Positions 27,401-38,059 are shown, counted from the first letter of the stretch. The stretch is 64,000 nucleotides of DNA from Beroe forskalii (GCA_011033025.1 WFMF01000325.1:1-64000), one strand, 5' to 3'. Notes: generated by a model not told the origin, from the letters alone. A program made the numbers and translations.

Positions 27401-30400
27401 GTTCCTTTGAGAAGGACGTTACTCAGGCTATTGTCTTAGGTTCGTCAGGAGACATTTTTCCCGTTTTGCGGTTTATAATGGTCAGATATGAACTATGAAG
27501 TCAACTTCATTGGAAGTGGCTGCCAGTCTTAAACAAAGCTACCGTCTTGTAACTTTGTAAGACGATCGCTGTTTAGCAGCCACTTTTTATGAAGAGAACA
27601 AGTTCTCTTGCCCCCCCTCACTGCGACGGATAATTTATAGATTCAAACAAATGAGACATTTGAAATAGATTGACAAAAAGAATTTTGTATTTTTTAACAC
27701 GCCCCGAAGTTCTATCTTCCTATTAACGAAACACCAGGGAGTTCTATTAAGCCTGTCAGTACGTTCTATGACACCGGGATTAGTGAAGCTGAGCCTGCTT
27801 CGTCATACGACGTGAACAACTGGCTGGATAACCAACCAATGGGAGGTGAGTATCGAGTCATGTGATCAAGTGTGAACCATGAGGGGTATTTTTCCTTTTT
27901 CTTCGTACTAATTTTTCAGTTTGTCAGTCCCATCCTGTAAATAGGAAGAGCATTCTGCCATACCGATACTTTAACCCTCCTTAAAATCTCCTCATCAGAA
28001 CACCCACAACCCTCCTCTGATGACGAAGGGATGTACGAAAAGAATTTTTATCTGGAAGACGCATTCGAGAAACCAGGAATTATCGAAGATGTGAGAAGTG
28101 GAACCAACTGTAAAGTTCTCTACGACTTCGCACAGACTTCGGATTCCACAATATCCGTTAAATCAGGCGATACTGTCACATTGCTCACAGACTGCTTGAT
28201 TAGCGATACCTGGGCTTACATAAAATGCGGTCAGTTACATTCGATTTTGACATTTCAACTGTCAGGATTTTCGAGATTTACTTTACGTAACGCGCGGTCG
28301 ACATATCAAAATTCTGTTGGTAGCAAGATAATGTAAACATTTTGTTGCGCGGCTTTGAGCGCGCGCTACGCGCGGTGCATTCAGGAAGATGTTTTATTTT
28401 TGTACAAATTTGCAGCCCACCAAGACGCCTTCAATGTACAATTTTCTCAAATGTATATTCATTGTTTGAATGATCCCATTTAAATACCGGCTAAACAGAA
28501 AGCATTTATCGGTCATTACATCACAATACGCGCAGTAAAAACTGCGAAGGAGCCTTTATTTTGCCCATCTAAATGCTAATCCTTACAATCAGGAGACGTA
28601 AGTGGGTATGTTCCCAAAACCTATCTGACTCTGCCCAGAAAGAATAAACCAGCTCCGCAACCCCCTGCCAAACCTACCATAGCCAGGTACAAAGTCTCTG
28701 TATTCAACGCTTTGCACATCGCACCCAAACTGCAAGACTTAAAAACCTGAATAGTTTCTTTCCAATTGCAAACCGTACTTATAATAAGCTCATTTTTCAG
28801 AAATACGTCAGTCAAGAGAAAAGCTCCGGCACCCCCAAAGCGCTCGGTATCTGAAATAGTTCTTCCGACCCAACAAAAGCTGCTTGAAGAGCCCCCAGAA
28901 CCTCCGACTCCTGCTTCAACCGAAATCCCTCCCGAACCAGAACCCTTGCCCGCCATTTCAACTCCACCCCAACAAGCACCAGTGCTTCCTCCGTCCTCTA
29001 CACAGCCTGCTGTTACCATCACTGCCACTGACACTCAGCGGCGCATTCAGCCCAAGAGAAGCGCCCCACCGCCGCCCATGCGACGCCGTAACACGGCGCC
29101 CGTACCTCAGCAGAAACCATCGCCTACTCTGAGCAGGGCTTCCAATGTGGAGAGTGATTCCTCTGGCGGTGCTCAGTACCTCAGTGTGCCTGGCCAGGGA
29201 GGAGAGCCGCCAGAAAGGGCTGAGGGTGCTGGTGTTGCAGAGCTGTCTTCTAACTTGGATGGTGGTGATTTCTTTGCAACATCCCGGCAAACAGAGGAGG
29301 TTTCAGATCAACAGCAAAGTGTGGAATCTGTCGATCCAACCAAGGCTTCTGATCAGAGTACCCCAGAAGACGCGGGGATTGGTGTCAGATACTCCGCTGC
29401 CAAATCACCCCCTACCGCTGAACCCGTCACTCAGACGACAGACTCTGACACCTCGCCCGAACATGAGTATGCGTACATCGACCCTCTGGGTCCTGGGGAG
29501 CCCCTCTACGAGATGATAACTTCTCCTCCTCCCCCTCCTCCTCGACCCTCACCCCCGCCTCCCAGGAGACCATCCCCACTCCCGTCTCCTCCCCCGCCAG
29601 CTAGACCCCTCACTTCGCCTAAACCTCTCACTTCGCCCACGCCTCCAGCTAAACCACCCATCTCACCCCCTCCTGGGCGTCCTCTCACCTCACCTCCTCC
29701 TCCTGGCCGACCGCTTACCTCTCCTCCTCCCCCTCCATCCAGAGACTTGACATCGCCCCCGCCTCCAAACGCACGGCCTCTCACTTCACCTCCCCCTCCA
29801 CCTGTGCGACCACTCACTTCGCCCACGTCGGGTCCCCCTCCACCCCCTCGAACATTTGCTGCGACTCCCAACGCCGATGAGGATGAAGGAGAAAGTGAGA
29901 TTCCTCTGACTGATGCGGACATTGATAGCGGTGATGACGAGAGCATCCCTCCGCCTGACTTCACTCCCCCTCCCCCTGTGGATACGACGCCTGAACCAAT
30001 CACCAGTGAGCAGCCTGTCTGTGAACCAATCAGGAGCGAGCAGCCTGTTTGTGAACCAATCACCAGCGAGCAGCCATTGCTTAAGCCAATCAGTGAAGAT
30101 AAAGTCGTTCCCCCTGTTCCTGAACCAGTCATCCCAAGTACTAAACCTGAGCCAACCATTGATCGCGTTGACAAGGATCCAAGTCCTCTACAAATAGATG
30201 AAATCGTTGTTTCTGGCTCTGATTCTGTTGAAGAAACTCCTGCGAGCGATACCAATAAAAACACTGCTCCGACGGTAATCACTAGCCCAGAATCTACCAC
30301 TTCACCACACAAGAAATCAGGCCACCACAAAAAGAAACCACCCTCCAAAGCCCCTCCTCCTGCTGCTTCTCTCTTCTCCATGCCCCTCTCCCCACTCGCC

Positions 30401-31698
30401 CGCTCCTCCTCCGTCTCCACCCCCTCGCAGCCCCCCTCGACAGGAGCCACTCCAAGATCAGCCTCAGTGAGTTGTCCCAGCAGACCCGCTGTGCCCCGGA
30501 CTCCAGTGCCCCCGCCCCCTTCAAGTGTCAGACAACAGTGAGATACAATCGTGCGCGGCTTACTGCCTGTAATTAATAGGCAGCGAGCCGCGCATGGAAT
30601 AGCCGCGCACATATGAGTTCGACACGCCCCTGTAAGGGGTTAAGGGGTGTTGCACTTGCTTATTGAATGGAAGCTTTAGTCGCTATTTGCTGATATTCAG
30701 TATTATCTGATCAATTGCGGTGTTTTGTACCTAAAACTCTAAATTTTTAAACTCTAAAACGTTGATTTCTGTTAATGATGTACCATGAATATATCTCATT
30801 TTATCCGACATTTTTACTAAATAACACAGAACCACTAGGCAGGCAAACCAAGGATTTGACGATTGTCCCATGGAGATGACCTCTATGCAGACCAAACAAC
30901 ACCTCCCCAACCATGAGGTGAGTAGCAGAGATTTAAAGTTGTGAAACATCCTCTGGTTCTCATGTGAAACATCTTCTCTTTCTCATGTGAAACATCTTCT
31001 GTTTCTCATGTGAAACATCTTCTGTTTCTCATGTGAAACATCTTCTGTTTATCATCTTCTATTTCTCATGTTCAGATCAATGTTGATTGGGAGGAAATTT
31101 TACTAGAGTCCGATGGAATACTTATTTCTCTTTTTGCACCTCTGCTTAATAAACTGCAGATATCAATTAAGCCAATATAAATATATTTTAGGAATCATAA
31201 CCCTTGAAAGTGGTTCAAATTAACCCTTATATGTAAGTTATGTTCCTGTTCAAATGTAATTTTATGTGTACAGCGTACACTGTACTACCGTACGCTGTTC
31301 TGATTCCTGTGAGTTGTAAACAGAAAACTCTTCCTGTTCAGTTCCAATGCTGACTCAGAACTATTGCGCTTTTTATCCCAGCTTTTTTGAGCGACTTTTA
31401 ACTTCCACGCCCTCCCTTTTAAACCCCCCCCCCATTCTTTTAACTTTGCATCTGGTTCGGGTTGTGTAGGGGCGCCTTCTCCCACATTAGTCAGCCTGTT
31501 CATCTATTTCCTCTTTTCTACTTTAACCACCCCCACCAGGCCGTTGCAGCGTACCGTTCACGAGGCAGCTCTGAGCTGTCCCTCACTCCGCGACAGAGTG
31601 TCTGTGTCACTGACTCCTCCCACAAAGACTGGTGGTATGTCCGGATAGGAATGAGGCAGGGATACGTTCCTGCCTCCTTCCTCAAACCCAAGTCCTGA
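11333..31698 (+). CDS. DNMBP: Dynamin-binding protein / Tuba-like RhoGEF (complete, about 27 exons)
   Basis: This is a multidomain scaffold and Cdc42-type guanine nucleotide exchange factor. The family joins dynamin (N-terminal SH3s) to actin regulators such as N-WASP and Ena/VASP (C-terminal SH3) at membranes and junctions. Exons with matching phases: 11333-11428, 11539-11655, 11791-12443, 12605-12848, 12961-13041, 13188-13293, 13690-13770, 14085-14221, 15044-15164, 15379-15418 (end uncertain), 15578-15610 (uncertain), 15934-15989, 16173-16292, 16433-16512, 16678-16802, 16973-17080, 17338-17469, 25012-25155, 25371-25458, 26346-26437, 27304-27439, 27738-27845, 27999-28229, 28593-28686, 28801-30537, 30830-30917, 31540-31698. 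The product is about 1,735 residues: SH3-SH3-proline-rich-coiled coil-DH-BAR-SH3-proline-rich-SH3. Vertebrate DNMBP has about 1,580 residues and four N-terminal SH3 domains; only two are seen here. Confidence 0.88.
12605..13770 (+). CDS. DNMBP: DNMBP-like exons 4-7: acidic linker and coiled coil
   Basis: Exon 4 (12605-12848) is acidic (DIDVDVTIEDDTFEE). Exon 5 (12961-13041) and exon 6 (13188-13293) are heptad-like and charged (KEIAQLKKLQKSITEKEKQL; AEQESKMKTEDLLAQQF). Exon 7 (13690-13770) continues with HNEKIAELCNKIDALKAKT. This agrees with the predicted coiled coil that precedes the DH domain in the family. All donors and acceptors are GT/AG and the phases join. Confidence 0.8.
14085..16802 (+). 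CDS. DNMBP: DNMBP-like exons 8-15: DH (RhoGEF) domain and linker
   Basis: The DH domain catalyses GDP release from Rho-type GTPases; Cdc42 is the known target in this family. Conserved region 1 is in exon 8 (LIELLETEESNLNQLKICI). Exon 9 has DLLFLNIEPIVAVSEKLL. Exon 10 has CFTHLEEDLHKE. Exon 13 has the hallmark CR3 helix, LIRPVQRIMKYPLLLRDML. Exon 14 ends the domain (FLVSALELVDNIVVYANE). Exon 15 is the basic linker to the BAR domain (LHSLKKKSKRLTTTLTQSL). No PH domain follows, as expected for DNMBP. Exons 10-12 do not join in phase with canonical GT-AG sites: the SDYCLKMADK segment at 15578-15610 is in a frame that fits neither neighbour. Confidence 0.8.
14321..14922. mobile_element. 602-bp hAT-like MITE in DNMBP intron 8
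   Basis: It is flanked by a perfect 8-bp target duplication AGGTGTAC (14313-14320 and 14923-14930). The ends are inverted repeats: TAAGGTTTTTCTTTTCAGG on the left and the reverse of CCAGGAAAGAAAAACCTTA on the right. The inside is made of irregular GGCCCATTTGAGA repeats and a block with GGACGTCC motifs like that at 50000-50359. It has no transposase. An 8-bp duplication with short inverted ends is the hAT signature. A partial second copy lies inverted at 23690-24044. Confidence 0.85.
16973..27439 (+). CDS. DNMBP: DNMBP-like exons 16-21: BAR domain
   Basis: The BAR domain dimerises and binds curved membrane. Evidence, in order: exon 16 FNALSEKFSALVIIVKTLIR; exon 17 DMDNLCAYIHNFYDYLENQK; exon 18 FIEKRNSKKLDYD, the BAR signature (usually KRxxKxLDYD); exon 19 ARGEFEALNIQLLEDLPIL, the typical F/YEALN-x-QLL-x-ELP block; exon 20 KYSRSCHAEFRKAM; exon 21 EQMSLEIKEAPDSIYEYHSR. 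All join in phase 0 or 1. Intron 17 (17470-25011, about 7.5 kb) is the largest of the gene and carries the minisatellite and two transposon copies. Confidence 0.82.
17443..18470 (+). repeat. 43-bp minisatellite (about 24 copies) built from an exon end and its 5' splice site
   Basis: The unit is ATAGCCCAAACATCCACCCC, TACATTC, then GTAAGTTACACTTTAG. The first 27 bases are the last 27 bases of DNMBP exon 17 (coding IAQTSTPTF) and the rest is the intron start, so every full unit repeats a consensus GTAAGT donor. Most units are identical. Units between about 18065 and 18300 carry small indels, and a few read TTGGTAAGT. The array begins in the real exon and runs into the intron. Confidence 0.95.
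18793..18845. repeat. Hairpin-forming inverted repeat
   Basis: GGTAAGCTGAGCCTT is followed by AAGGCTCAGTTTACC after a TT spacer, giving a near-perfect stem of 15 bp, flanked by CTCCGT and GCGGGG. A related sequence (CCCCGCGGTCAGCTGAGACTT) occurs at 20043-20063, so the two could mark the ends of a decayed element of about 1.25 kb. This is only a suggestion. Confidence 0.5.
18850..20300. other. Intronic AT-rich stretch, no exon recognised
   Basis: Inside DNMBP intron 17. Open frames are short and have no family features. The stretch may be a degraded element bounded by the CCGCGG-type inverted motifs at about 18793 and 20043. Confidence 0.4.
20311..20517. mobile_element. About 205-bp MITE with 22-bp or longer terminal inverted repeats
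   Basis: The left end AAATACCTTAGTACATGAAA is the reverse complement of the right end TTTCATGTACTAAGGTATTT. Internal GCTTAATTTGGTGT blocks are repeated. No coding capacity. I could not identify a clear target duplication. Confidence 0.7.
22030..22740 (+). repeat. Possible tRNA-derived SINE split by the 22093-22672 element
   Basis: If the MITE and one target copy are removed, TAGCTTGGTTTAGTGG (A-box-like) is followed about 45 bases later by GAGTTCAATGCTC (B-box-like, GGTTCRANNCC type). This spacing suits an RNA polymerase III SINE head. The match is loose, no cloverleaf was confirmed, and a true tRNA gene is unlikely. Confidence 0.3.
22093..22672. mobile_element. 580-bp hAT-like MITE in DNMBP intron 17
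   Basis: A perfect 8-bp duplication GCTACAAC flanks it (22085-22092 and 22673-22680). The ends are inverted: CATAGCTGCCGA at the left and TCGGCAGCTATG at the right, followed inward by GCCCTCC/GGAGGGC blocks. The inside has repeated GAAAATTTACCTA and CACTATCTCGGAT motifs and a long A run. No transposase frame. Confidence 0.88.
23690..24044. mobile_element. Second, truncated copy of the hAT-like MITE (inverted)
   Basis: Its right end GGCTACCTGAAAAGAAAAAC plus CTTA is the reverse complement of the start of the 14321 element. It shares the CCTAGGATGCTGGG block and many GGGCCTGT, ATGTCTCAAA repeats. The left terminus is not preserved. Confidence 0.8.
24815..24962. repeat. CTCCGAGACTT repeats within an inverted repeat
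   Basis: The left arm GGCCGACCATGTCTCCGAGA is answered on the right by TCAGAGACATGGTCGGTCTG, so the block can fold into a long hairpin. Between the arms lie 11-bp TTCTCCGAGAC units. Intronic, about 50 bp upstream of the exon at 25012. Confidence 0.7.
25498..25580. repeat. Copy of the GAGAAATAGGCGG/TGACGTCA palindromic element
   Basis: It contains CCACGAGAAATGGGCGGTAT followed by GACGTCATCGATTATCC, and an inverted AACGTCATCTTTATCTACC. It matches the left half of the complete elements at 41754 and 54277. It lies about 40 bp inside the intron after the exon at 25371-25458. Confidence 0.55.
27088..27140. repeat. Hairpin, 12-bp stem
   Basis: AAAAAGACGCAT and ATGCGTCTTTTT are exact inverted copies separated by about 14 bases. 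Immediately downstream, TCAAACTGGTGTCAAGGCAC occurs twice in direct repeat. Intronic in the DNMBP-like gene. Confidence 0.7.
27502..27588. repeat. Hairpin, imperfect stem of about 35 bp
   Basis: The left arm AAGTGGCTGCCAGTCTTAAA plus CAAAG pairs with the right arm CTGTTTAGCAGCCACTT. Inner arms ACCGTCTT and AAGACGATCG also pair. Could be a small foldback MITE in the intron. Confidence 0.5.
27738..31698 (+). CDS. DNMBP: DNMBP-like exons 22-27: two C-terminal SH3 domains and proline-rich exon
   Basis: Exon 23 and exon 24 encode an SH3 domain (CKVLYDFAQTSDSTISVK, GDTVTLL, then GYVPKTYLTL). Exon 25 (28801-30537, 579 codons) is proline-rich throughout, with APAPPKRS near the start, long runs of PPPPPPRP type, three SEQPVCEPI-like repeats and a basic KKSGHHKKKPPSK segment. 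Exon 25 reads to a TGA at 30539-30541, but the GTGAGA donor at 30538 joins it in phase to exon 26 and then exon 27, which encodes the final SH3 (AVAAYRSRGSSELSL, DWWYVRI, GYVPASFLKPKS, stop). The last SH3 is the domain that binds N-WASP/Ena proteins in vertebrates. Confidence 0.85.
30950..31075. repeat. 24-bp minisatellite, TTCTCATGTGAAACATCTTC
   Basis: Four to five units with small changes (CCTCTGG, TCTTTT, TCTGTT) start about 30 bp after the GTGAGT donor of the exon ending at 30917. Non-coding. Confidence 0.85.
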
Positions 31699-31704
31699 CA
31701 AAAC

Positions 31705-33000
31705 CTGGGACAAAACCTGATCCTGACGAAGGCTGGGACATGGAAAAACTGGGACATGGTGATGCTCGATATCATGACACAGCCTGAGTTGTCTGATGTG
31801 ATCAACCTGACAAGACATCTGCAATGACGAGGGTAAAATAAGGGAAGAGACAGAGACTGGTAGGTTCCCATATACTTTTGGGGTGGACAGCATCCATTCG
31901 TTTTTTTGTACTTCTAACTCCTACTCAATGCTTTATACATGGTAATAAGTTGTCTGATCCTGATAGGGTAGACAACTTCGGACAAGTAATTAGTAAATAA
32001 CCCGACGGTTTGACGGTTTGGTCAATTGTAGTGAAAAAGTGAGCATACTATGACGTTAATCAGGTATCGCAACTTTGAGAAATAAGAATCATCCTGAAAT
32101 TTCTGAATCGCGCGGCGCCTTGTATGTATAATATACTGAATAAGTATCACGTACGTTCAAATGGTGGTCGTGTGGAAATTTCTGAATGAGTTCTCAGAGC
32201 TGACGACATCTACGTCTCACAAACATGAATCTAGACCTTTTTTCTGGAAGATTCAGATATATAGAACGGGTATCCTATTACCATCCTATCCTTATAAATT
32301 TAGGACACTGTCAACTTAATTCATGTTGACTAAGTCTAGGGTAATATTTCAGCATATTGAACAAATTGAAAACCGGTTATTTATCAGAAAGTCAAACTCA
32401 TAGTCAATTTTGTAATAAAAAAATGAATAATCGTCATCAAAATAATAGAAAATAGAAGTAGCAAAATGAACAGATCGATATTATTAAGTCAAATTCATAT
32501 TCATAATCAGCTATTATTTCGACATTCGATATCAGTTATGCAATGTCCAATCTTCATGTTTTCCTAATTTTGTATTGAACTGACCAAATACCAAACTTGT
32601 GCAGTCACAGTTTTTTAATCTTTTTCATGATCTATTTCATAATAACCTCTTTAAACTAATTAATTTAATGAACTTGAGAACTTCCTCTTAATATCTATCA
32701 TTTAATGAATCAAAATCTTGACAACGGCTGTAGATACTAGATTGTATAGAAATATTATAACAAATTTGATATGGCACAGACTTTTTAACAATGTTTTAGG
32801 GTGTAAAATAATTCCAAAAACTGTATCAACAGCAGATTGTCTTTGTGAATAAGAATATATTGATGTGTTTTGAGTGAGAAATTGGCACAGTGTTTACTGT
32901 TTAAATGTACAATGTTATTAAAATGTGATCAGAGGCTATATTTTGTGAATGTAAGCGTGTTTTTATGAATATAAAATCCGTTGGGGGAGCTGTGGAATTT
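31705..33000. other. Likely 3' untranslated and intergenic DNA after the DNMBP-like gene
   Basis: No exon is recognised. The stretch is AT-rich, with a few AATAAA-like sequences that could serve polyadenylation, but none is decisive. Confidence 0.4.
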
Positions 33001-33003
33001 ATA

Positions 33004-33237
33004 AGGCGCCTGTAACGTTCGTCGGTCGATCGATAGGAATTGGTCAATCGATCAATTCCATTTGAACGAATGATGTGTTTTACTGGTCCCTAATGACTTG
33101 AATCGTGTTTAAATGAGTATATTTAGTTGTTTTCCTACTAGCTCAAAGATTTTCTATTTAAAACACATCAGTCGATCAAATAAAATCGATCGATCGACCA
33201 ACTCCAATCGATCGACCAACGAACGTTACAGGCGCCT
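33004..33237. mobile_element. 234-bp MITE with about 40-bp inverted ends and TA duplication
   Basis: The left end AGGCGCCTGTAACGTTCGTC plus GGTCGATCGAT is mirrored at the right by ATCGATCGACCAACGAACGT plus TACAGGCGCCT. TA flanks both sides, which suits a Tc1/mariner-type MITE. Multiple GATCGATC palindromes fill the inner arms. No open frame. Confidence 0.85.
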
Positions 33238-33296
33238 TAGCGATTCAGCATAGTTCACCTTCACATGAACCATCATACATTCTACCCAGAACAATA

Positions 33297-33482
33297 CAAT
33301 GTAATGTACATTGTACCTTGTATATTGTACCTTGTATATTGTACCTTATATATTGTACATTATACATTGTACATTGTACCTTGTACATTGTACCTTGTAC
33401 ATTGTACATTGTACCTTGTACATTGTACATTGTACATTGTACCTTGTACATTGTACAGTTTACATTGTACAGTGTACATTTA
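33297..33482. repeat. TTGTACATTGTACC microsatellite/minisatellite
   Basis: Alternating 7-bp units TTGTACA and TTGTACC, about 24 in total. All six frames are partly open because the unit lacks stops; the tyrosine/cysteine/leucine-rich frames across it are repeat shadows, not genes. Confidence 0.95.
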
Positions 33483-33560
33483 CCATGCAAAGCATTGAAT
33501 ACAGTAGTTAACTTCACATAAACCTCACTGTAAACTAAAGCATTGAATAAAAATTAATCC

Positions 33561-34699
33561 TCACATAAATCTCACGATGCAGTAAGTCTGCACTAAGGCT
33601 CCCAAGTACATCATGGATCGGGTCAAAACAAAAGTATTCTCCTCAAATCCTCCACTTCCCTTCTCAAAACCCCCACTTTCCTCCTCCTCGCATTGCAACC
33701 CGTCGTAGGTTATCTTAGGAAGCATTGAGAGAGTGATCAGAACCAGACATACCATGAGTCCTGACCCTTGCTGCTTGTCTTGCTTCTTCTGGGCTGGTGA
33801 CTTCATGATGACGTCATCATGTAACATGATGTCACCTGCAGACACTCTGGCGTTTCCAAGGAAACCAGCTTTCTGGGAGTTGAGTAGACTGGTAACCAGG
33901 TTTAGGATGATGACAGTGACTGTGGTTACCATGGTAACGACATGTGTTACCATGGTATCTGAAGTGGTTGTAACCATGAGAGGGACAGAGTGACCCCTCC
34001 CTAGGAGGTAGGGTAGGAGAGGGTAGATGTCGAGGGAGGCAGCTACCAGGAATACCAGGTAGGTAAAGGATACCAGTTGTTTGTGGTTCTTGTAGTGGTG
34101 TAAAGTGTAGTGCAGGGAAAAGAGGATGAAGCCAAGGGTCAGGCATACGTCTCCTGAGAAGTGCATGGATTAAGGTTTCATTGTCAGAAATCGCTTACAT
34201 TAGGCAGAGAATTATTTTCAGAATCCAGAGTGGTTTCACGCACGTACAAATGATGATCGTGTGGAAATTAATACAAAAGGCCTCCCAAGAACTCACAACA
34301 TCCACATACCAACTCTAAGAGGCAGGACTGAGTGAGCTAGAGGGAAGGATGTGAACAGAGACACTGCTATCAGGGATGGACTCGTAGCAAAACCTGTGGA
34401 GGAGTCAAGAGGAGTCAATATGGGTGTTAATTGGCATGAATTAAGATGGGAAATTTAGAACTTTTAAGGTACCCACTACTGTTTGATTAAGACAAGGTAC
34501 CTGATAAATAGATAAACATACATTGACCTAGATAGATAGATAAGATACCTGCTAGATTGAGTACCGCACAGCCAAACACCACCAGGTTTCTGAGAGAGAA
34601 GGATTTCTGTACGGTGTGAAGGAGAAGGTACAGTTCAGTGAGTATTCCCACCACAGTTATACACGCTGCGTACACTGCACCCACTGTTGCTTGGAGCAT
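33561..34699 (-). CDS. Unrecognised multi-pass (probably seven-pass) membrane protein
   Basis: Three exons join in phase on the minus strand: 34549-34699, 34310-34393 and 33561-34153, for 275 residues. Hydrophobic segments in order include ATVGAVYAACITVVGILTEL, LVVFGCAVLNLAG, LIAVSLFTSFPLAHSVLPL, VCLTLGFILFSLHY, LVSFTYLVFLVAASLDIYPL, VVTMVTTVTVIILNLVTSLL, LMVCLVLITLSML and a final MMYLGALVQTYCIV. The count of seven or eight, the short loops and the K/H-rich turn after the third or fourth segment suggest a divergent GPCR-like receptor, but no DRY or NPxxY motif is present, so the family is not assigned. The ATG at 34699 is the first in frame before the first helix. It runs tail-to-tail with the DNMBP-like gene. 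Confidence 0.6.
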
Positions 34700-34739
34700 G
34701 GTCAGGGAGAAACTCTTGCAAAGGGGGAACGCTTGCAAA

Positions 34740-37700
34740 GGGGGGCTTATAGTCTGTCTTAGTGTTTTTTGTAGTGCTTTGTCTGGGTGCTTCCTTTCAA
34801 TTAAGGTAGTTTCTTCGGTGTCTGATCTTCAAAGGATTAAGAAGGTCTTTCTCCTATCTCACCAATTTGCATACATCCCTTTCATTCCTGACCAATTATA
34901 GAGTGAGGTTCAAACTTTCAGCTGAGGGTTGAAATTCAATCTAAATGGCTAATTCTAAATCGGAAAAAATCGGTAGAAACCTTCATACTTCAACATAAAC
35001 AAGGGTGTGTACTGTGTAAGAGTGATCAAAACTATTTTATAGGTAACAACTTACAACTTTACAATACCTATTACTTCTCTCATCACAATGAAATATTTTA
35101 TATTTGGTATAATAGTAGAGTTAACAATTTGATGCGGTAAGACGAGTACAACTAAGAACCGGATCTTTTGAAAACTCCGAGTAAAATAAAAGCCCCGGTG
35201 TATGCCTATACTGATACTGCACCTGTCCATGCTCTCTCCTAAGCCAAATGACAAACAAAATCCATGCTCCACTATATGTAGAGTGGTAGAGTGCACAAAC
35301 GCTTATGCAAATAGCTGTCTCAGCATTTTCCTATTAGATATTATTATTTGTACACCATGATGTGTGGGTATGTAGATTTGTGAACATTTCACAGCTCCTG
35401 GGATGGTGGCGGATAAGATATGGTCATAGGTGTGCTAATGAAGGCTTTAGTAACGACTACGAGTAAGAAGTGCTAATTAAGGCTTCAGTAACGAGTAAAG
35501 GCAGATAGCCCGTAAAAAAGCCGAGGTCGGTTATAGGCCGAGGTCGTAATAATAATATCTTATTGTAACCCAGAATGAAGGCCGAGGTTTCAATCGAGAG
35601 GTTTGAACAAGTTATTTATATTTAAGCTCAATAAGAATTACCCTTACAAAAGAGTGTCTTTTCAAACGCAAGGAAATATCTTGGACTATAATATGAATGT
35701 GCCCAATCCTCATGTTCCTGTTTTCACGAACAATGTATATTTATCTTGATGAAACAAAGTCAAAAGTATCAGTTGACGACTCTCAGAACTTCCTTATCAT
35801 CATTCTCATGCATGCTTCAATATGTTACTCATCTTTAAGTTTGTGTAAACTGATGCAGAAACAAAATATTGCTCGTAAAACAATTCGCCACTAAAGCAGT
35901 TGCAGTAACAAACTATAGAAGTCATGAAAACATTTGCCGACTGTGGAATGATGAAAATTAGTTTACTTTGTTTAAAATCATACGCCATTTGCTGAGAGTT
36001 AAGGGTCGCATCGAATTTCCAAACATGTTTGGATTTTCGGTATGATGGTTTAAAATTTAAAGGTTTGATTTCAAAATGTGGGATTTTCCAAAGAAACCAA
36101 AATTTTATTTCTTAACCATGGGAATGAGATTCTAAAAAATAGGCCCAACAAGAGATGAGATTATTTGGTCAAAACTTAATATAAACACGGCTGTATATGT
36201 AACTGTGAGATGTTATCACACAACCGTGAAAATTTGAATATATTTAAGAATTGGATTCATCAATGACTCAATGAGCCACCGCACTGATCTTTACCATAAT
36301 CAAAAAGACTATCACTAATTATGGATGACTATCAACTATGCCAGAGTTACAATTTAGCTTCAATCCCAATCTCACTTGCGACACACACGGCCACACCTCA
36401 TCATTAAGCCATTTGATAATTCAAATTGCATTTGAGAGAATCTAATTTGTCAAAAAGGCAAGAGGACATGGCAATTAGTTTAGTGATACTGATAGTGATA
36501 GTGCCATGATGATGATTACTGATAATTAAAATTAGCTATAGCACGCCTTACACCACCCGCCAGATTATGATTAAGCAATTATTATTCGGGAATGGTGGTT
36601 TCTCCTGGCAGTGGCTGTAAGTGTAAAGAAGAGCTGTGCTCATCGACTGATGGTATTACATTTTGCATCAGGGATCGAAAGCTAGAGATCACGCACACAC
36701 GGGAACAGGGATATTTGGGAACATTTGTGGTTGTGGCTTGACGCATGCAATGAAATTGAAAACTGCACGCGGATCCGGATGGCCATTAGCCCGAGCCGGC
36801 ATTTTGATGACCGTGGTGTCCCGACTCTTTCGTGCATCAGCATGTCAAATTAAAGTATACTTATTACAACGCGCGTTGCGCTTTTAGCAGCGCACAAATG
36901 TGCTTTAAATTCAATACTATTTGCGCTCTATCACTGGCCACAAAAACAATAATGATATTAATTGCGCGCCGTAAAAAGCACAACGCGCGCCGTAATACGC
37001 CGCACATTGCACTAATGAATATGACTAACCGCAGTTTTAGTAGCACATTTACGTTCATAACCGTAGTTTTAGGTGCAAAGTACCGTGCGTAGTTTTAAGA
37101 AAACAAGCCGCGCTTTACGTCATTTACGTTCCGGTTCAGGGCCGCGCAGTCACGCGCCGCAAAAAGTACCCATGCGCGGCTCTTAAGAAAACAAGCCGCG
37201 CTTTAAATTCAAATTTTAAGCGAGGCGTATCGAAAAGCTGCGTAAGGGCACTTTTTCATCGTGACAGCTGCAGCACAATGGCAAATGTACTTCACTACAA
37301 AGAGACAGTCTGGCAGTTTACAAGAATGTTATGTAAATGCATTGAAAGATGGAAATTATGATACACATACAGAAAAATGAAATGCGACTTTCATAAATTT
37401 AAAAAAGTTCAAATGTTATTCCTTGCATGTACAACAAATGATAATAGAAAAATGAAAAATAATCTGTATGGAATCGAAAATGTTATCACATAATACGAGT
37501 AGTAGTAAAAAGAATACACTGGCTTCTTAATCCATTCAAAATCGAGTCAAAAATCAGATGAAAATTAAACACTGTCACAAGTTTAAAATTAACTGTAATG
37601 TGTAATTTCAACGTAAAATATGTAAAATTTTTATAAAAAGTGCTTATTTAAGTGCTCATTCACGTAACATTGGTTACTGTTATCTGGGTGGAAAAAATAA

Positions 37701-38050
37701 AAGAAGTACATTTTTCAAATCTATTTCATGCTTTTCATTAAATTTAAAAAGAAAGAAATAAAATCATAACAAAAATTTTGAAGTTTTAACTGTTGTTTTT
37801 AATCCAAATCCAGCCAAAATATTAAATGAAAATCAAAACAAAACCCATATTCATGTTTATTTTGCTTTGCTCAAATGATAGAATGAATGTGCAGTCGTTC
37901 TTGAATAAATACAAATGTGTTGGAGTAGGGGGAATCCACGGTCGTTTCTAAAAATGCAGACTTGTTCCATTTATCGAAAGCATCAAAAAATCAAACTGTA
38001 CCTTCTCTGTTGAATTGAAAATATCTACTTTGAATGTGTCAGCCTCAAGT
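34740..38050. other. Gene-poor AT-rich stretch
   Basis: No exon chain seen. It holds a GC-rich patch at about 36660-37230 with many CGCG-type words and a direct repeat AAGAAAACAAGCCGCGCTTT (near 37096 and again near 37185). The rest is plain AT-rich sequence. Confidence 0.5.
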
Positions 38051-38059
38051 TTCAAAGGT

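Noticed and set aside
29506..30612. Minus-strand 368-codon Gly-rich frame
   Set aside because: Antisense of the proline-rich DNMBP exon 28801-30537; Gly-rich reading results from CCN codons on the other strand.
33245..33521. Four overlapping Tyr/Cys/Leu-rich frames
   Set aside because: They come from the TTGTACA/TTGTACC repeat and have no unique domain.
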